Origin: Streptococcus oricebi
GTDB taxonomy: Bacteria > Bacillota > Bacilli > Lactobacillales > Streptococcaceae
Direction: 5' to 3'
DNA length: 64,000 nucleotides
NCBI RefSeq assembly: GCF_017883985.1
Contig: NZ_PRDG01000001.1
Location: forward strand, 447,771-511,770
The notes under the pieces are model-generated. The model did not search any database and was not told the origin of the DNA. It worked only from the letters and a program-made list of their open reading frames with translations. Position 1 is the first letter of the stretch. Each line of letters starts with the position of its first letter. Below, piece by piece: positions 1 to 8,848 of the stretch. A program made the translations under genes and the position numbers.

Positions 1-699
1 CAGCAGACTTCTGACCAAAAAGTGCTGCTCTACCTGCATGGCGGAGCCTATGTTAGCCAGCCTCTTTCTTTTCATTATCAGATGCTGCGCCAGATTGTTA
101 GTTTGACAAATGTCAAAGTTGTCCTTCCGATTTATCCTAAGGCGCCCAAATACAACTATCGAGACACCTATCCTAAGTTAGTAGAACTCTACCAACTGCT
201 ACTAACTGCAGTTGATAGCCCCTCGCTCATTACGATTGCTGGAGATAGTGCAGGCGGTGGCCTAGTCTTTGGCTTGGCTCATTTGTTAGTTGAAAAAGAC
301 TTAAAGCAACCCCGACATTTGATTGGAATCTCACCTTGGCTGGATATTGAAATGAAAAATCCAGAAATAAAAGACTATCAAGCTCTGGATCCTATCGTTG
401 ACTTTTGGTATTCGCTCAAGGTTGGTCAACTCTGGAGTGCGGGCAAGGAAAACGGAGCAAATCCCTTGGTCAGTCCCATTAACAGTCCCTACTTTGCCCA
501 AATGGCGCCTATCAGCCTCTTTAGTGGCAGTCATGAAATTCTTTATCCAGACATAAGGTTGTTAGCAGAGCAACTGACGCAAGAAAAGATTCCGCATCAA
601 TTTATCGTCAAAGAAAAAATGAACCATGTCTATCCACTTTTTCCCATTCCAGAGGCCAAAGAAGCCAGACGACAGCTTGCTGAGATTATCCTAGAATAA
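1..699 (+). CDS. alpha/beta hydrolase (esterase/lipase), 5' partial
   Basis: The reading frame is open from base 1, so the N-terminus lies outside the window. Visible motifs are those of the hormone-sensitive-lipase/acetyl-esterase family: the oxyanion-hole motif HGGAY (near base 37), the nucleophile elbow GDSAGGG (from base 241), an Asp in GSHEILYPD and a C-terminal MNHVYPLF histidine. A cytosolic carboxylesterase acting on small acyl esters is the family expectation; the substrate is unknown. A GTG at base 22 is not the start, because the frame and the conserved fold continue upstream. A strong terminator follows, so the gene ends a transcript. Confidence 0.85.
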   Translation, partial: QQTSDQKVLLYLHGGAYVSQPLSFHYQMLRQIVSLTNVKVVLPIYPKAPKYNYRDTYPKLVELYQLLLTAVDSPSLITIAGDSAGGGLVFGLAHLLVEKDLKQPRHLIGISPWLDIEMKNPEIKDYQALDPIVDFWYSLKVGQLWSAGKENGANPLVSPINSPYFAQMAPISLFSGSHEILYPDIRLLAEQLTQEKIPHQFIVKEKMNHVYPLFPIPEAKEARRQLAEIILE

Positions 700-711
700 G
701 ATTCCAAATAT

Positions 712-750
712 AAACCAGCATTGCTATGATAGCAATGCTGGTTTCTTTGT
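712..750 (+). terminator. Rho-independent terminator after the esterase
   Basis: A perfect 14-bp inverted repeat (712–725 and 731–744) around a 5-nt loop is followed by a T-rich stretch. Confidence 0.85.
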
Positions 751-860
751 CATTTCCCCTCACCTTTTCTACCACTCACTTAGGAAAACTTACCACTTAG
801 CCAGAAAGGGTAGATTTGGCGCTAGGTTTCTGCTAAGCTAGAACTTAAGGAGGAAACATT

Positions 861-1712
861 ATGACTCGTACTCAAAAAATTCAAACGCTCATCCCAAACG
901 GCGCCGACCAGCTCTATACAGTCTGCTATCCCAACCCCGGCAAGGAGACGATTATTCTCTTGCATGGAGGGCCAGGGACACCAGATGACTTCCTCTGGTT
1001 TCTAGCAGAATTTGAACAAGACTTCCAAATCATCAACTTTCATCAACGAGGAACTAAACAATCGCCCTGCCCCAGTGGTGACTTCAGTATAGAAGCTTAC
1101 ATTGCAGACATCGATACAATCGCTAACCACTTCAAGGTAGATAAATTCCACCTTTTAGGGCATTCCTGGGGTGGCCTCTACGCGCAAATCTATGCTAGTA
1201 AACACCCCGAACGCCTCCTCAGCCTCTTTCTCTCCTCACCGGGAACGGGGACAGGTAAAGAGTGGAAAATCATGGAGAAGGAAATGATGACCTATAATAA
1301 AAACCATTGTTCCCGCTTGGACTGGATCAAAATGGGCATCTTTTCTCTGCTCGGCAATCTTGGTAGTTCCAAGGCTTCCCAGGCTCTTTTTAGGCAAGTT
1401 GCGCGCAATTACAATGCCGATTATCCAGCATTTCGTGATAGGACTTTTGACATGAGCAATGTTTCAGTTCAAGCCGGCAATCGGACCAGAAAGGCCATTA
1501 TGGCCTACCCGCCCCTAGCTCCTTTAGAAAATCCTAGCTTTCCCATTACCGTAACTTTCGGAGACAATGATATTTTTGGCGACAGCAAACGTTTTATCGA
1601 GAAACGCTATCCCAGCGCCCAAATCTTTTTCATCAAAAACAGTGGCCATTTCCCATTCTTTCAAAATCCAGACCACTACTTCGCTATCTTGCAGCAGCAT
1701 TTTAAAAACTAG
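861..1712 (+). CDS. proline iminopeptidase-like alpha/beta hydrolase (paralogue 1)
   Basis: 283 aa. Motifs HGGPG (oxyanion hole), GHSWGG (nucleophile Ser), GDNDIFGD (acid) and NSGHFPFF (His) give a complete catalytic triad of the S33/proline iminopeptidase type, expected to release N-terminal residues from peptides or hydrolyse a related small substrate. The ATG at 861 follows AAGGAGGA (847–854) at good spacing. It is a close paralogue of the protein at 3147–4007, with one unrelated hydrolase between them. Strict proline specificity cannot be read from sequence. Confidence 0.85.
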   Translation: MTRTQKIQTLIPNGADQLYTVCYPNPGKETIILLHGGPGTPDDFLWFLAEFEQDFQIINFHQRGTKQSPCPSGDFSIEAYIADIDTIANHFKVDKFHLLGHSWGGLYAQIYASKHPERLLSLFLSSPGTGTGKEWKIMEKEMMTYNKNHCSRLDWIKMGIFSLLGNLGSSKASQALFRQVARNYNADYPAFRDRTFDMSNVSVQAGNRTRKAIMAYPPLAPLENPSFPITVTFGDNDIFGDSKRFIEKRYPSAQIFFIKNSGHFPFFQNPDHYFAILQQHFKN

Positions 1713-1760
1713 GAAAAAGAAAGCTAAGGAGAGCCCTATTCCTCTAAAATATAGCCAGAC

Positions 1761-1797
1761 CAAGCTAGCCTTAAACCCCTAGCTTGGCCTTTTTAGT
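1761..1797 (+). terminator. terminator after hydrolase paralogue 1
   Basis: The arms CAAGCTAG (1761–1768) and CTAGCTTG (1779–1786) are followed by GCC and a run of five T. Confidence 0.75.
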
Positions 1798-2020
1798 TTG
1801 CAAGTTCTACTTCTTTTATCTAGGTCTAAAAATATAGCAAACATCTTAGATTCAGCTAGGTTAGAGCAGTTCCTGGTCAAAAAGGATTCTTGACCTAGTC
1901 CTTTTCTAGTTCTTCATCCCTCTTTTTTGACCACTTGTTCCCCAAAAATAACCACTTATCAAAAATATTGAGATTTCCTGCCTTTCATTTGCTAAAATAA
2001 AGGCAAAAAGGAGAAAAATC

Positions 2021-3067
2021 ATGTCCCTAATATTAGACGACTTTAACAGTAAACTGACCCAGAATTTAGATAAGTATCGGAAAAAATGGCAAGCCCAAGT
2101 TGCCGTTCGTTCACCCAAGTTTGGTATAGACTATCGCTATGGCGCCCAGGATTTACCCTATCATTCAGCAAGTGTAGGTAAGCTAGCTCCCGCAGCTCTC
2201 ACCCTGCAACTAGTCGAACAAAAGCTAATTAGTCTGGATACCCCTGTCGCTTCGATACTAGACAGGGAGATTTTACAAGGGATTTTCATGGAAGGCAAGA
2301 TAGATGATGTCACCATTGAGCAACTTTTGACCCATACTTCTGGAGCAAATGATTACCTCAATGGACCAACTAAGGGGGACACACTGGCTGAACTGACAGT
2401 GACCGACCTGGACCGTCGCTGGACGCCAGCTAGCTTACTGGACTATGCTAGAGAATACCAGAAACCTATCGGAGCGCCCGGCCAAAAATTCTTTTATAGC
2501 GACACAGGCTTTACTATCCTGGGACTCCTACTTGAGGAGGTTACAGGAAGAGCCTACTCCCAGCTTGTGCACGAAAAAATCTTTGACCCTCTGGGAATGA
2601 CCCGCAGTTTTATGCCCTTGCGAACCAAGCCTACTGTGGGAGATGATACAATCGCTCCCCTTTATCTAGGAAAAACAAGAGTAGATACAGCTCAGTCCCT
2701 GACCATGGACTGGGCTGGCGGCGGACTCGCAGCCACGCTGGATGACTATTTAACCTTTATTCACGCCCTCCATACAGGCCAGCTAATTAGTCAAGAATCT
2801 TGGGAATGGATGACCAGATCCCGCCATAAATATCGTAGTGGACTTTACTATGGAGCCGGAAGCATGAATGTCAAATTTTCCGGCTTTGTTCCCTGGCTTT
2901 GGAATTTCCCCCGTCCCGTTGGCCACCTGGGCTTAACTGCCGTCCATCTATGGTATGATGCTGAGCATGATGCTGAAATTGCCATTAACTTTGGTTCATC
3001 TAGAGCCATGCAAACTAGTTTTTATCCGCTGATTGAGATTGTTCGATTGTTGCGCCAGCTTAGTTGA
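2021..3067 (+). CDS. serine hydrolase, beta-lactamase class C / PBP-like
   Basis: 348 aa. An SxxK motif (SVGK, about residue 48) and a YSD motif (in FYSDTGFTILG, about residue 162) match the beta-lactamase/transpeptidase-like fold (PF00144), usually esterases, D-aminopeptidases or carboxypeptidases rather than drug-resistance enzymes. No signal peptide is visible, so it is probably cytosolic. Start chosen at the ATG behind AAAGGAG. It sits between two iminopeptidase-like paralogues on the same strand, about 80 nt before the second one, suggesting a peptide or small-molecule hydrolysis cluster. Substrate unknown. Confidence 0.8.
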   Translation: MSLILDDFNSKLTQNLDKYRKKWQAQVAVRSPKFGIDYRYGAQDLPYHSASVGKLAPAALTLQLVEQKLISLDTPVASILDREILQGIFMEGKIDDVTIEQLLTHTSGANDYLNGPTKGDTLAELTVTDLDRRWTPASLLDYAREYQKPIGAPGQKFFYSDTGFTILGLLLEEVTGRAYSQLVHEKIFDPLGMTRSFMPLRTKPTVGDDTIAPLYLGKTRVDTAQSLTMDWAGGGLAATLDDYLTFIHALHTGQLISQESWEWMTRSRHKYRSGLYYGAGSMNVKFSGFVPWLWNFPRPVGHLGLTAVHLWYDAEHDAEIAINFGSSRAMQTSFYPLIEIVRLLRQLS

Positions 3068-3146
3068 TGTAAGTGAGGAGAACACTAAAGAGGATAAGTC
3101 CTTTAGTCTCCCCACTCTCCTAGCAATTTTCAAGGAAAGGAAAACG

Positions 3147-4007
3147 ATGATGAAAGATACAAAAATTGAAGAGATAATAGAAAACGGTCCCGACCGCCTC
3201 TATACTATCTGCTATCCCAAGCCCCAGAAAGAAACCATTATTTTACTTCATGGAGGACCAGGAGCTCCTGACGATTTCCCTTGGTTTGCTGAAGAATTTA
3301 AAAACGACTTCCAAATCATCACTTTTCACCAGCGGGGGACCAAAAAATCTCCCTGCCCCAGCGGTGATTATAGTATAGAAGCCTATATGAATGACCTCAA
3401 TAAAATCAGTAACTACTTCGGACTAAAAAAATTTCATCTTTTCGGACATTCCTGGGGCGGTCTTTACGCTCAAATCTACGCCAGCAAATACCCTAAACGC
3501 CTACTCAGTCTCTTTCTCTGCTCACCCGGGACAGGAACGGGCTCTCAGTGGCAACAAATGGAAGAAGAAATGATGACTTACAATAAAAATCATTGTTCTT
3601 CTGCCCAATGGTTAAAAATGGGCATCAACTCTCTGCTCGGTAGTCTTGGTAGCTCCAAGGCTTCCCAGGCGCTCTTTCGTCAAGTCGACCTCAACTACAA
3701 TGCCGACTATCCCGAATTTCGGGGCCAGGTTTCAGATGTCAGCAATGCCTCGGTCAAGGCCAACAGTCAAACCAGCAAGGCAGTCCGCACCTATCCCATC
3801 TTAACTCGCCTTGAGACTCCCCTTTTTCCTATCACTATAACCTTTGGAGACAATGATATTTTCGGAGATAGCATGCACTTTGTCAGCGACCGCTATCCTA
3901 GCGCCCACCTATTTAGGATAAAAAATAGCAGCCACTCCCCCTTTCTCCATAACCCGCAGGATTTCTTCCCCATTTTACACCAGCATTTCGATATTAAAAA
4001 GCGATAA
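3147..4007 (+). CDS. proline iminopeptidase-like alpha/beta hydrolase (paralogue 2)
   Basis: 286 aa, very similar along its full length to the protein at 861–1712. It has HGGPG, GHSWGG, the GDNDIFGD acid motif and NSSHSPF with the catalytic His. The frame is open back to 3033, but the start is placed at the ATG at 3147 (a second ATG follows at 3150) because it lies behind AAGGAAAGG and aligns with the N-terminus of paralogue 1. Tandem duplication is the likely origin. The stop codon lies inside the following terminator stem. Confidence 0.85.
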   Translation: MMKDTKIEEIIENGPDRLYTICYPKPQKETIILLHGGPGAPDDFPWFAEEFKNDFQIITFHQRGTKKSPCPSGDYSIEAYMNDLNKISNYFGLKKFHLFGHSWGGLYAQIYASKYPKRLLSLFLCSPGTGTGSQWQQMEEEMMTYNKNHCSSAQWLKMGINSLLGSLGSSKASQALFRQVDLNYNADYPEFRGQVSDVSNASVKANSQTSKAVRTYPILTRLETPLFPITITFGDNDIFGDSMHFVSDRYPSAHLFRIKNSSHSPFLHNPQDFFPILHQHFDIKKR

Positions 4008-4034
4008 GAGTGATTAACTACTCTTATCGCTTTT
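3999..4034. terminator. bidirectional terminator between convergent genes
   Basis: The inverted repeat GCGATAAGAGT / ACTCTTATCGC (about 4001–4011 and 4020–4030) is flanked by A-rich and T-rich sequence, so it can serve the hydrolase gene (+) and the small membrane protein gene (−). It overlaps the stop codons of both. Confidence 0.8.
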
Positions 4035-4283
4035 ATTTCTTTTTTTCTTGACGGGCATTCGGGAAAGGTCACGCAAGGCAAAGAAAGCCAGGGTCAGCAT
4101 TCCTATCGTCACAAAGAGTTCACTAGGTAGTTGGAAAATCTTGAAAGCCGCCAAAGTCAAGAGAATGAGCAAAACAACCAAGATTAAAACCAACGTCACC
4201 ACATTGAGCGTCCCCCGAATACTAGGAGGAGCAGCAAAAATGTAAAACAAGAGAATGAGAATTCCCACAATCAAATAAAACAT
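4014..4283 (-). CDS. small membrane protein, DUF3165-like
   Basis: 89 aa with three hydrophobic stretches (about residues 1–20, 25–48 and 52–70) and a very basic C-terminus. I recall this as the streptococcal DUF3165 type found beside typA; that assignment is from memory. The start has a strong AGGAGG upstream. It follows typA on the same strand after about 155 nt, so it may be co-transcribed. Function unknown. Confidence 0.65.
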   Translation of the reverse strand: MFYLIVGILILLFYIFAAPPSIRGTLNVVTLVLILVVLLILLTLAAFKIFQLPSELFVTIGMLTLAFFALRDLSRMPVKKKRNKSDKSS

Positions 4284-4438
4284 AAGCCCTCCTCCCTGAA
4301 ATTAAAATTTATCTATAAGTATTCGTGCAATAGTTGACTAGCTCCTAGCTAGGCCCCTCCCAACTCGCCAAGGACCCAATCAAGCTTGCAGCATGCTAGA
4401 GGGAGGACTTGTTTTGTCAAACTCTCCCTAGCACAAAC

Positions 4439-6280
4439 TTATTCAGCAGATTTTTTCTTTTTATTAGCCTTTTCACGTTCAGCCTTGTTAAGGATTTGCT
4501 TGCGCAGACGGATAGACTCCGGTGTCACTTCCATGTATTCATCATCGTTGAGGAACTCCAGCGACTCCTCCAAGGTCAAAATCCGTGGTGTTTTGATAAC
4601 CGCTGTTTGGTCCTTGGTTGCCGAGCGGACATTGGTCATCTGCTTGGCCTTGGTGATGTTGACTGTCAGGTCATTTTCCCGAGAGTTTTCACCGATAATC
4701 ATTCCCTCATATACTTCTGTTCCAGGATTGACAAAGATAGTTCCCCGCTCCTCGATGGACATGATGGAGTAGGTGGTTGCCTTACCAGCGTCAATAGACA
4801 CCAAGGCTCCGCGGTGGCGGCCACCGATTTCCCCTGGAATAAGCGGTAGGTATTGGTCAAAGGTATGGTTCATAATCCCATAACCGCGCGTCATGGATAG
4901 GAATTCAGTAGAGTAACCAATCAGACCACGAGCAGGTACCAGAAAGACTAGGCGGGTCTGACCGTTACCAGTCGCCACCATGTCCAGCATTTCACCCTTG
5001 CGTTCAGACAAACTTTGGATAACGGAACCCTGATATTCCTCTGGCGTATCGATTTGCACACGCTCGAAAGGCTCCATTTTCACTCCGTCAATCTCCTTGA
5101 CGATAACCTCTGGCCGAGATACTTGCAGTTCATAGCCTTCCCGACGCATGGTTTCAATCAGGATAGAGAGATGCAATTCTCCCCGACCTGAAACGGTCCA
5201 TTTGTCAGGAGAGTCTGTCGGATCTACCCGCAGGGAAACGTCCGTTTGTAGCTCGGCCTGGAGGCGCTCTTCCACCTTACGAGAAGTCACCCATTTTCCT
5301 TCGCGACCGGCAAAAGGAGAGTTATTAACCAGGAAGGTCATCTGCAAGGTTGGCTCATCGATATGAAGGACCGGCAGGGCCTCTACCGCATCTGTCGGTG
5401 TAATGGTTTCCCCGACAAAGATGTCCTCCATACCAGAAACAGCAATCAGATCACCAGCCTTGGCCTCAGTGATTTCCCGTCTTTCCAAACCGAAGAAACC
5501 AAAGAGCTTGGTTACGCGGAAATTCTTGCTTGTCCCGTCTAGCTTAGAAAGGGTAACCTGGTCTCCTACCTTAACGCTACCACGAAAGACCCGTCCAATC
5601 CCGATTCGACCAACGAAATCATTGTAGTCCAAGAGAGAAACTTGGAACTGCAAAGGCTCATCTGAATTATCAACTGGCGCTGGGATATGCTCGATAATAG
5701 TATCAAAGACCGGTGCCATGGTATGCTCTTGCTCGGCTGGATTGTCTGATAGAGAAGAAGTTCCATTGATTGCAGAAGCATAGACTACTGGGAAGTCCAG
5801 CTGGTCATCATCAGCTCCCAACTCGATAAAGAGTTCCAAGACCTCATCTACTACCTCGGCCGGCCGGGCAGAAGGCTTGTCAATCTTGTTAACAACCACG
5901 ATTGGAATCAGGTTTTGCTCCAGAGCCTTTTTCAAGACGAAACGAGTCTGAGGCATGGTTCCCTCATAGGCGTCCACCACTAGGACCACCCCGTCTACCA
6001 TTTTCATGATCCGCTCCACTTCTCCACCGAAGTCGGCGTGTCCTGGGGTGTCCATGATATTGACCCGAACTCCCTTGTAGGCTACGGCTGTATTCTTGGC
6101 CAAAATGGTAATTCCCCGCTCCTTTTCCAGGTCGTTGGAGTCCATGGCCCGCTCTGATAACTCAGTCCGTGCATCTAGGGTTTCAGACTGCTTAAGCAGC
6201 TCGTCAACCAAGGTTGTCTTTCCATGGTCAACGTGGGCAATAATGGCAATATTGCGGATATCTTCTCTTAATTTTGTCAT
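4439..6280 (-). CDS. typA: ribosome-associated GTPase TypA/BipA
   Basis: 613 aa. The translational GTPase signatures are in order: AHVDHGKT (residues 15–22), [13 protein letters not shown] and NKID, followed by the EF-G-like domains and the BipA C-terminal domain. BipA binds the 70S ribosome and helps 50S assembly and stress or cold adaptation. The frame is open to 6301, but the ATG at 6280 is preferred because GAGGAAAG lies just upstream and MTKLRE is the usual N-terminus. Transcription is divergent from the pseudouridine synthase gene. Confidence 0.95.
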   Translation of the reverse strand: MTKLREDIRNIAIIAHVDHGKTTLVDELLKQSETLDARTELSERAMDSNDLEKERGITILAKNTAVAYKGVRVNIMDTPGHADFGGEVERIMKMVDGVVLVVDAYEGTMPQTRFVLKKALEQNLIPIVVVNKIDKPSARPAEVVDEVLELFIELGADDDQLDFPVVYASAINGTSSLSDNPAEQEHTMAPVFDTIIEHIPAPVDNSDEPLQFQVSLLDYNDFVGRIGIGRVFRGSVKVGDQVTLSKLDGTSKNFRVTKLFGFFGLERREITEAKAGDLIAVSGMEDIFVGETITPTDAVEALPVLHIDEPTLQMTFLVNNSPFAGREGKWVTSRKVEERLQAELQTDVSLRVDPTDSPDKWTVSGRGELHLSILIETMRREGYELQVSRPEVIVKEIDGVKMEPFERVQIDTPEEYQGSVIQSLSERKGEMLDMVATGNGQTRLVFLVPARGLIGYSTEFLSMTRGYGIMNHTFDQYLPLIPGEIGGRHRGALVSIDAGKATTYSIMSIEERGTIFVNPGTEVYEGMIIGENSRENDLTVNITKAKQMTNVRSATKDQTAVIKTPRILTLEESLEFLNDDEYMEVTPESIRLRKQILNKAEREKANKKKKSAE

Positions 6281-6317
6281 GCTTTCCTCTAATTCATTCA
6301 AATTTTATTCTAACTGA

Positions 6318-6329
6318 TTGATTATACCA
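6318..6329 (-). promoter_or_regulatory. extended -10 promoter of typA
   Basis: On the minus strand TGG precedes TATAAT (6321–6326), an extended -10 element, about 40 nt before the typA start. No good -35 is seen. Confidence 0.55.
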
Positions 6330-6416
6330 CAGTTTAGACCAAAAAGCACAAAGGAGCCTGATGTAAATGTTTTCAGTAAAAAAATGACAAGGACCTGTTT
6401 TTTTCCAGTCCGCTTG

Positions 6417-6425
6417 TGCTATGAT
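6417..6425 (+). promoter_or_regulatory. extended -10 promoter of the pseudouridine synthase gene
   Basis: TGC followed by TATGAT (6420–6425) lies 25 nt before the ATG at 6450. The -35 is weak. Confidence 0.45.
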
Positions 6426-6449
6426 AGAAGAAGAAAAAAAGGAGAAACC

Positions 6450-7175
6450 ATGCGCCTCGATAAGCTACTGGCCCTCAATCAAATCAGCCGAAAAAAGATG
6501 AAGCAGGCCCTCCTGCGCCAGCAAATCCTAGTCGATAAACAAGCAGCCCGCAAGTTGAGTCAAAATGTTGATACGGGCCTACAAGAAATCAGCCTAGAGC
6601 AAAAAAGCCTCCAGGCTCCCAGCCACCGCTACTACCTGCTCAATAAACCAGCAGGAGTTCTTACGGCCAATAAAGATGCTGAAAAAAGGACCGTTATGGA
6701 CCTACTTGCCCCCAGTGACTACTCTTCTGACCTCTACGCTATCGGTCGGCTGGATCGTGATACGAGGGGCCTACTTATCCTGACCGACAATGGACCTTTG
6801 GGCTTTCAGCTCCTCCACCCCCAGTACCATGTCCAAAAGACCTATTATGTTGAGGTCAATGGCCCCTTAAATAATAGTGCCATTGAGGCCTTTGAGCGGG
6901 GCATTATCTTTCACGACGGAACGGTCTGTCAAAGCGCTCAACTCACCATTCATCAGAGTCAGCACCATAAAAGTAGCGCCTCGGTCTGTCTCAGTCAGGG
7001 AAAATTTCACCAGGTCAAAAAAATGTTTCTCTCGGTCGGAGTCAAGGTAATCTACCTCCAGAGGACCCATTTTGGTCCCTTTGAACTGGACCCTGAGCTA
7101 GCCGAAGGGAGCTATCGCCCCTTTCACTCGCAAGAGCTAGAAACAATCAAGCTCCTACTAGAAAAGACCCGGTAA
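6450..7175 (+). CDS. rsuA: 16S rRNA pseudouridine synthase, RsuA family
   Basis: 241 aa. An N-terminal S4 RNA-binding domain (about residues 1–50) is followed by the RsuA/RluB/E/F catalytic domain with GRLDRDTRG, catalytic Asp102. The family isomerises one uridine in rRNA; RsuA acts on 16S U516, and the specificity here is inferred from overall similarity. The frame is open back to 6318, but the ATG at 6450 sits behind AAAGGAG and gives the family N-terminus. Confidence 0.85.
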   Translation: MRLDKLLALNQISRKKMKQALLRQQILVDKQAARKLSQNVDTGLQEISLEQKSLQAPSHRYYLLNKPAGVLTANKDAEKRTVMDLLAPSDYSSDLYAIGRLDRDTRGLLILTDNGPLGFQLLHPQYHVQKTYYVEVNGPLNNSAIEAFERGIIFHDGTVCQSAQLTIHQSQHHKSSASVCLSQGKFHQVKKMFLSVGVKVIYLQRTHFGPFELDPELAEGSYRPFHSQELETIKLLLEKTR

Positions 7176-7185
7176 AAATAGCTTG

Positions 7186-7251
7186 CTAGCAAGGAGGAAA
7201 CAGGAGAATGCTTAAATAACCTTGCGGCATAAGCCGTTCTTCGCTAATCAT
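7186..7251 (-). CDS. micro-ORF A of the repeated MxSEERLMPQG family
   Basis: 21 codons, beginning MISEERLMPQG. GAGGAG lies about 10 nt before the ATG and overlaps the end of the preceding 28-codon ORF. The first eleven codons recur in two other copies of this locus (9505–9558 and 8810–8848) with synonymous differences and one in-frame codon deletion. Expression is unproven; it could be a remnant of duplicated DNA. Confidence 0.35.
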   Translation of the reverse strand: MISEERLMPQGYLSILLFPPC

Positions 7252-7257
7252 GAGTAC

Positions 7258-7344
7258 TTATCTCCTCAAATTTTTCTTCTTACCATCTATCAATAAGTTT
7301 TCAATCAAGTAACTAGTTATCATGACATAAGTTGTGTAATCCAT
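7258..7344 (-). CDS. 28-aa ORF with good ribosome-binding site
   Basis: 28 codons with a hydrophobic N-terminal two-thirds and a basic tail (GKKKNLRR). AGAAGGAG is placed 5 nt before the ATG. It begins 33 nt after the stop of the membrane-anchored protein at 7378, and its last codons contain the ribosome-binding site of micro-ORF A. It is too short for homology recognition; it could be a peptide gene or chance. Confidence 0.35.
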   Translation of the reverse strand: MDYTTYVMITSYLIENLLIDGKKKNLRR

Positions 7345-7377
7345 AGCGACTCCTTCTCTTTATATTGTTATCATTCG

Positions 7378-8085
7378 TCATTTCGCATCAATAATTTCAA
7401 ATAAAGATTCATCGCCACTCGAAAGTGATATCATACTCAAATAGGGAGACGAAGGCTGTAAATATGTAAAATTTATATCTAACTCTGTTTCCTTTGAAGC
7501 GCTAAGTTGCTTACTAACCCAAGAGTCTTTGAATATATATGTAATTTCATCATCTCCAGAAACTGGATTTTTAAAATAACTTCTAATTTTAAATGTTGAT
7601 AAAATTTCCTTATTTAAAGTTAGATTTGTAAATAAAAACTTTATCTGCGACACCTTTTCATTTACAGGCGTTCCATCAAGTTTTACTATCCCTCCATCCT
7701 CAGTATAGCGGATAGAGATCTCTTCTGTCCTAACTTCGTCGTCCACTTTTCTTTCTTCTTGATAATAAACTCCTTGAATTTCTTTTGTCTCTGACTTACC
7801 AGTTAGAATAATGAAATGGTCTATATCTTTTCCTCCAGTATAAGCTGCCTTTGAATGGTCTGATAAGACATATTTTATCTCAAACCCCTTCGGAAACTTT
7901 TTAAATAAGTCCGACACCTTAGGTGTTGGGTAGACCTCCGACATATAGTCAAGTTGCTTTTCAATCTTCGCACGGTCAAAGCCTCCGCTAGTCACTTGCT
8001 GAATTACTCTTGTCACGATTAGACCTCCGATTAGTATCAATATGGAAAATATAACGAGTAATATGATTGATTTTGATTTTTTCAT
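7378..8085 (-). CDS. membrane-anchored protein, diverged member of the lipoprotein array
   Basis: 235 aa. An N-terminal transmembrane segment (about residues 6–28) replaces the lipobox of its three upstream relatives. The extracellular part opens with a motif like YPTPKVSDLFKKFPKGF, shared by all four array members. The stop of the preceding gene is 4 nt before this ATG and the ribosome-binding site lies across it, so it is the last large gene of the operon. The family is not recognised with certainty; a TipC-like immunity role is only a hypothesis. Confidence 0.7.
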   Translation of the reverse strand: MKKSKSIILLVIFSILILIGGLIVTRVIQQVTSGGFDRAKIEKQLDYMSEVYPTPKVSDLFKKFPKGFEIKYVLSDHSKAAYTGGKDIDHFIILTGKSETKEIQGVYYQEERKVDDEVRTEEISIRYTEDGGIVKLDGTPVNEKVSQIKFLFTNLTLNKEILSTFKIRSYFKNPVSGDDEITYIFKDSWVSKQLSASKETELDINFTYLQPSSPYLSMISLSSGDESLFEIIDAK

Positions 8086-8089
8086 AGTT

Positions 8090-8785
8090 TTACTCCTTAA
8101 ATTTTTCTATTATAGTTTCTGATTTAAAAGAAAGGGGGGTAGACATATTTATTTCAATATATTTATTTGATTCATTGTTTCTGGTGAAAGAAAGGATAAA
8201 ATTCTTTGCTTCATCTTTTTTAGAAATATCCAAGTTGTTTAATGATAATAAATCATTGTTCAGATAATAAGCAATATGATAAGCTGAAATATTTGAATTA
8301 TAATTACTTTCTATTATTTTATAACTAGATAGTATATTTTTATTAAAAGTATTTTTTTGAAATAAAAATTGTGTTTCCTTAACTATATCATCTAAGGTAT
8401 AGTCTTTATCTAAGCTTTTCCATCCCTCTTTTGTTAATTCGATGTTATGTTTGTATAGCATTTTCATATCAGAAATACCATTATTTACAACTGTTATTTT
8501 TTTCTCTACGATCCCTTTTATCCTCTTATTTTCTGGATTACCTGAGACATTTATAAAATACGATATATCTTTCCCGTCTGAATCTTTTGAATGAGTATAT
8601 ATAATTTGAAACCCCTCAGGAAATACTTTAAACAAGTCCTCAACATTTTTCGTTGGATAGATTTTGCCTAAATCCGCAAATTGTTTTTCGACATGCGCTC
8701 GACTATTTTTATTACAACCCGACAAACCTAACATCATAACCATCACTCCTAATAATAATGCTAGTAATTTCATTTTCTTATTCAT
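8090..8785 (-). CDS. tandem lipoprotein, array member 3
   Basis: About 231 aa. A signal peptide ending in the lipobox LSGC is almost identical to those of the two upstream paralogues, followed by the array motif YPTKNVEDLFKVFPEGF. The rest has diverged strongly. The ATG at 8785 is preferred over 8791 because it is 9 nt, rather than 3 nt, from AGGAG. Its 5' flank (about 30 bp) is nearly identical to that of the gene at 9558, pointing to recent duplication. It is A+T-rich. Function unknown. Confidence 0.75.
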   Translation of the reverse strand: MNKKMKLLALLLGVMVMMLGLSGCNKNSRAHVEKQFADLGKIYPTKNVEDLFKVFPEGFQIIYTHSKDSDGKDISYFINVSGNPENKRIKGIVEKKITVVNNGISDMKMLYKHNIELTKEGWKSLDKDYTLDDIVKETQFLFQKNTFNKNILSSYKIIESNYNSNISAYHIAYYLNNDLLSLNNLDISKKDEAKNFILSFTRNNESNKYIEINMSTPLSFKSETIIEKFKE

Positions 8786-8809
8786 ATACATAAACTCCTA
8801 TTCTTTTTC

Positions 8810-8848
8810 CTAACACGAACCTTGCAGCAGCTGTTCTTCACTAGTCAT
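8810..8848 (-). CDS. micro-ORF C between lipoprotein genes
   Basis: 12 codons, MTSEEQLLQGSC. Its ATG overlaps the TAA stop of the upstream lipoprotein gene (TAATG), and it ends just before the leader of the next lipoprotein gene. It matches micro-ORFs A and B with one codon missing in frame. Translation is unproven. Confidence 0.3.
   Translation of the reverse strand: MTSEEQLLQGSC

Larger units (their letters stand above)
7176..7377. other. 202-bp spacer holding two small ORFs
   Basis: This separates the convergent rsuA and lipoprotein-array genes. It holds a 12-bp palindrome CTTGCTAGCAAG (7182–7193) without a T-run and two minus-strand micro-ORFs, listed separately. No clear terminator was found. 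Confidence 0.5.

Noticed and set aside
4386..4438. Hairpin TGCTAGGGAGAG / CTCCCTCTAGCA after typA as a terminator
   Set aside because: The stem has a mismatch and a G·U and no T-run follows, so termination is not supported; it may be an mRNA structure only.
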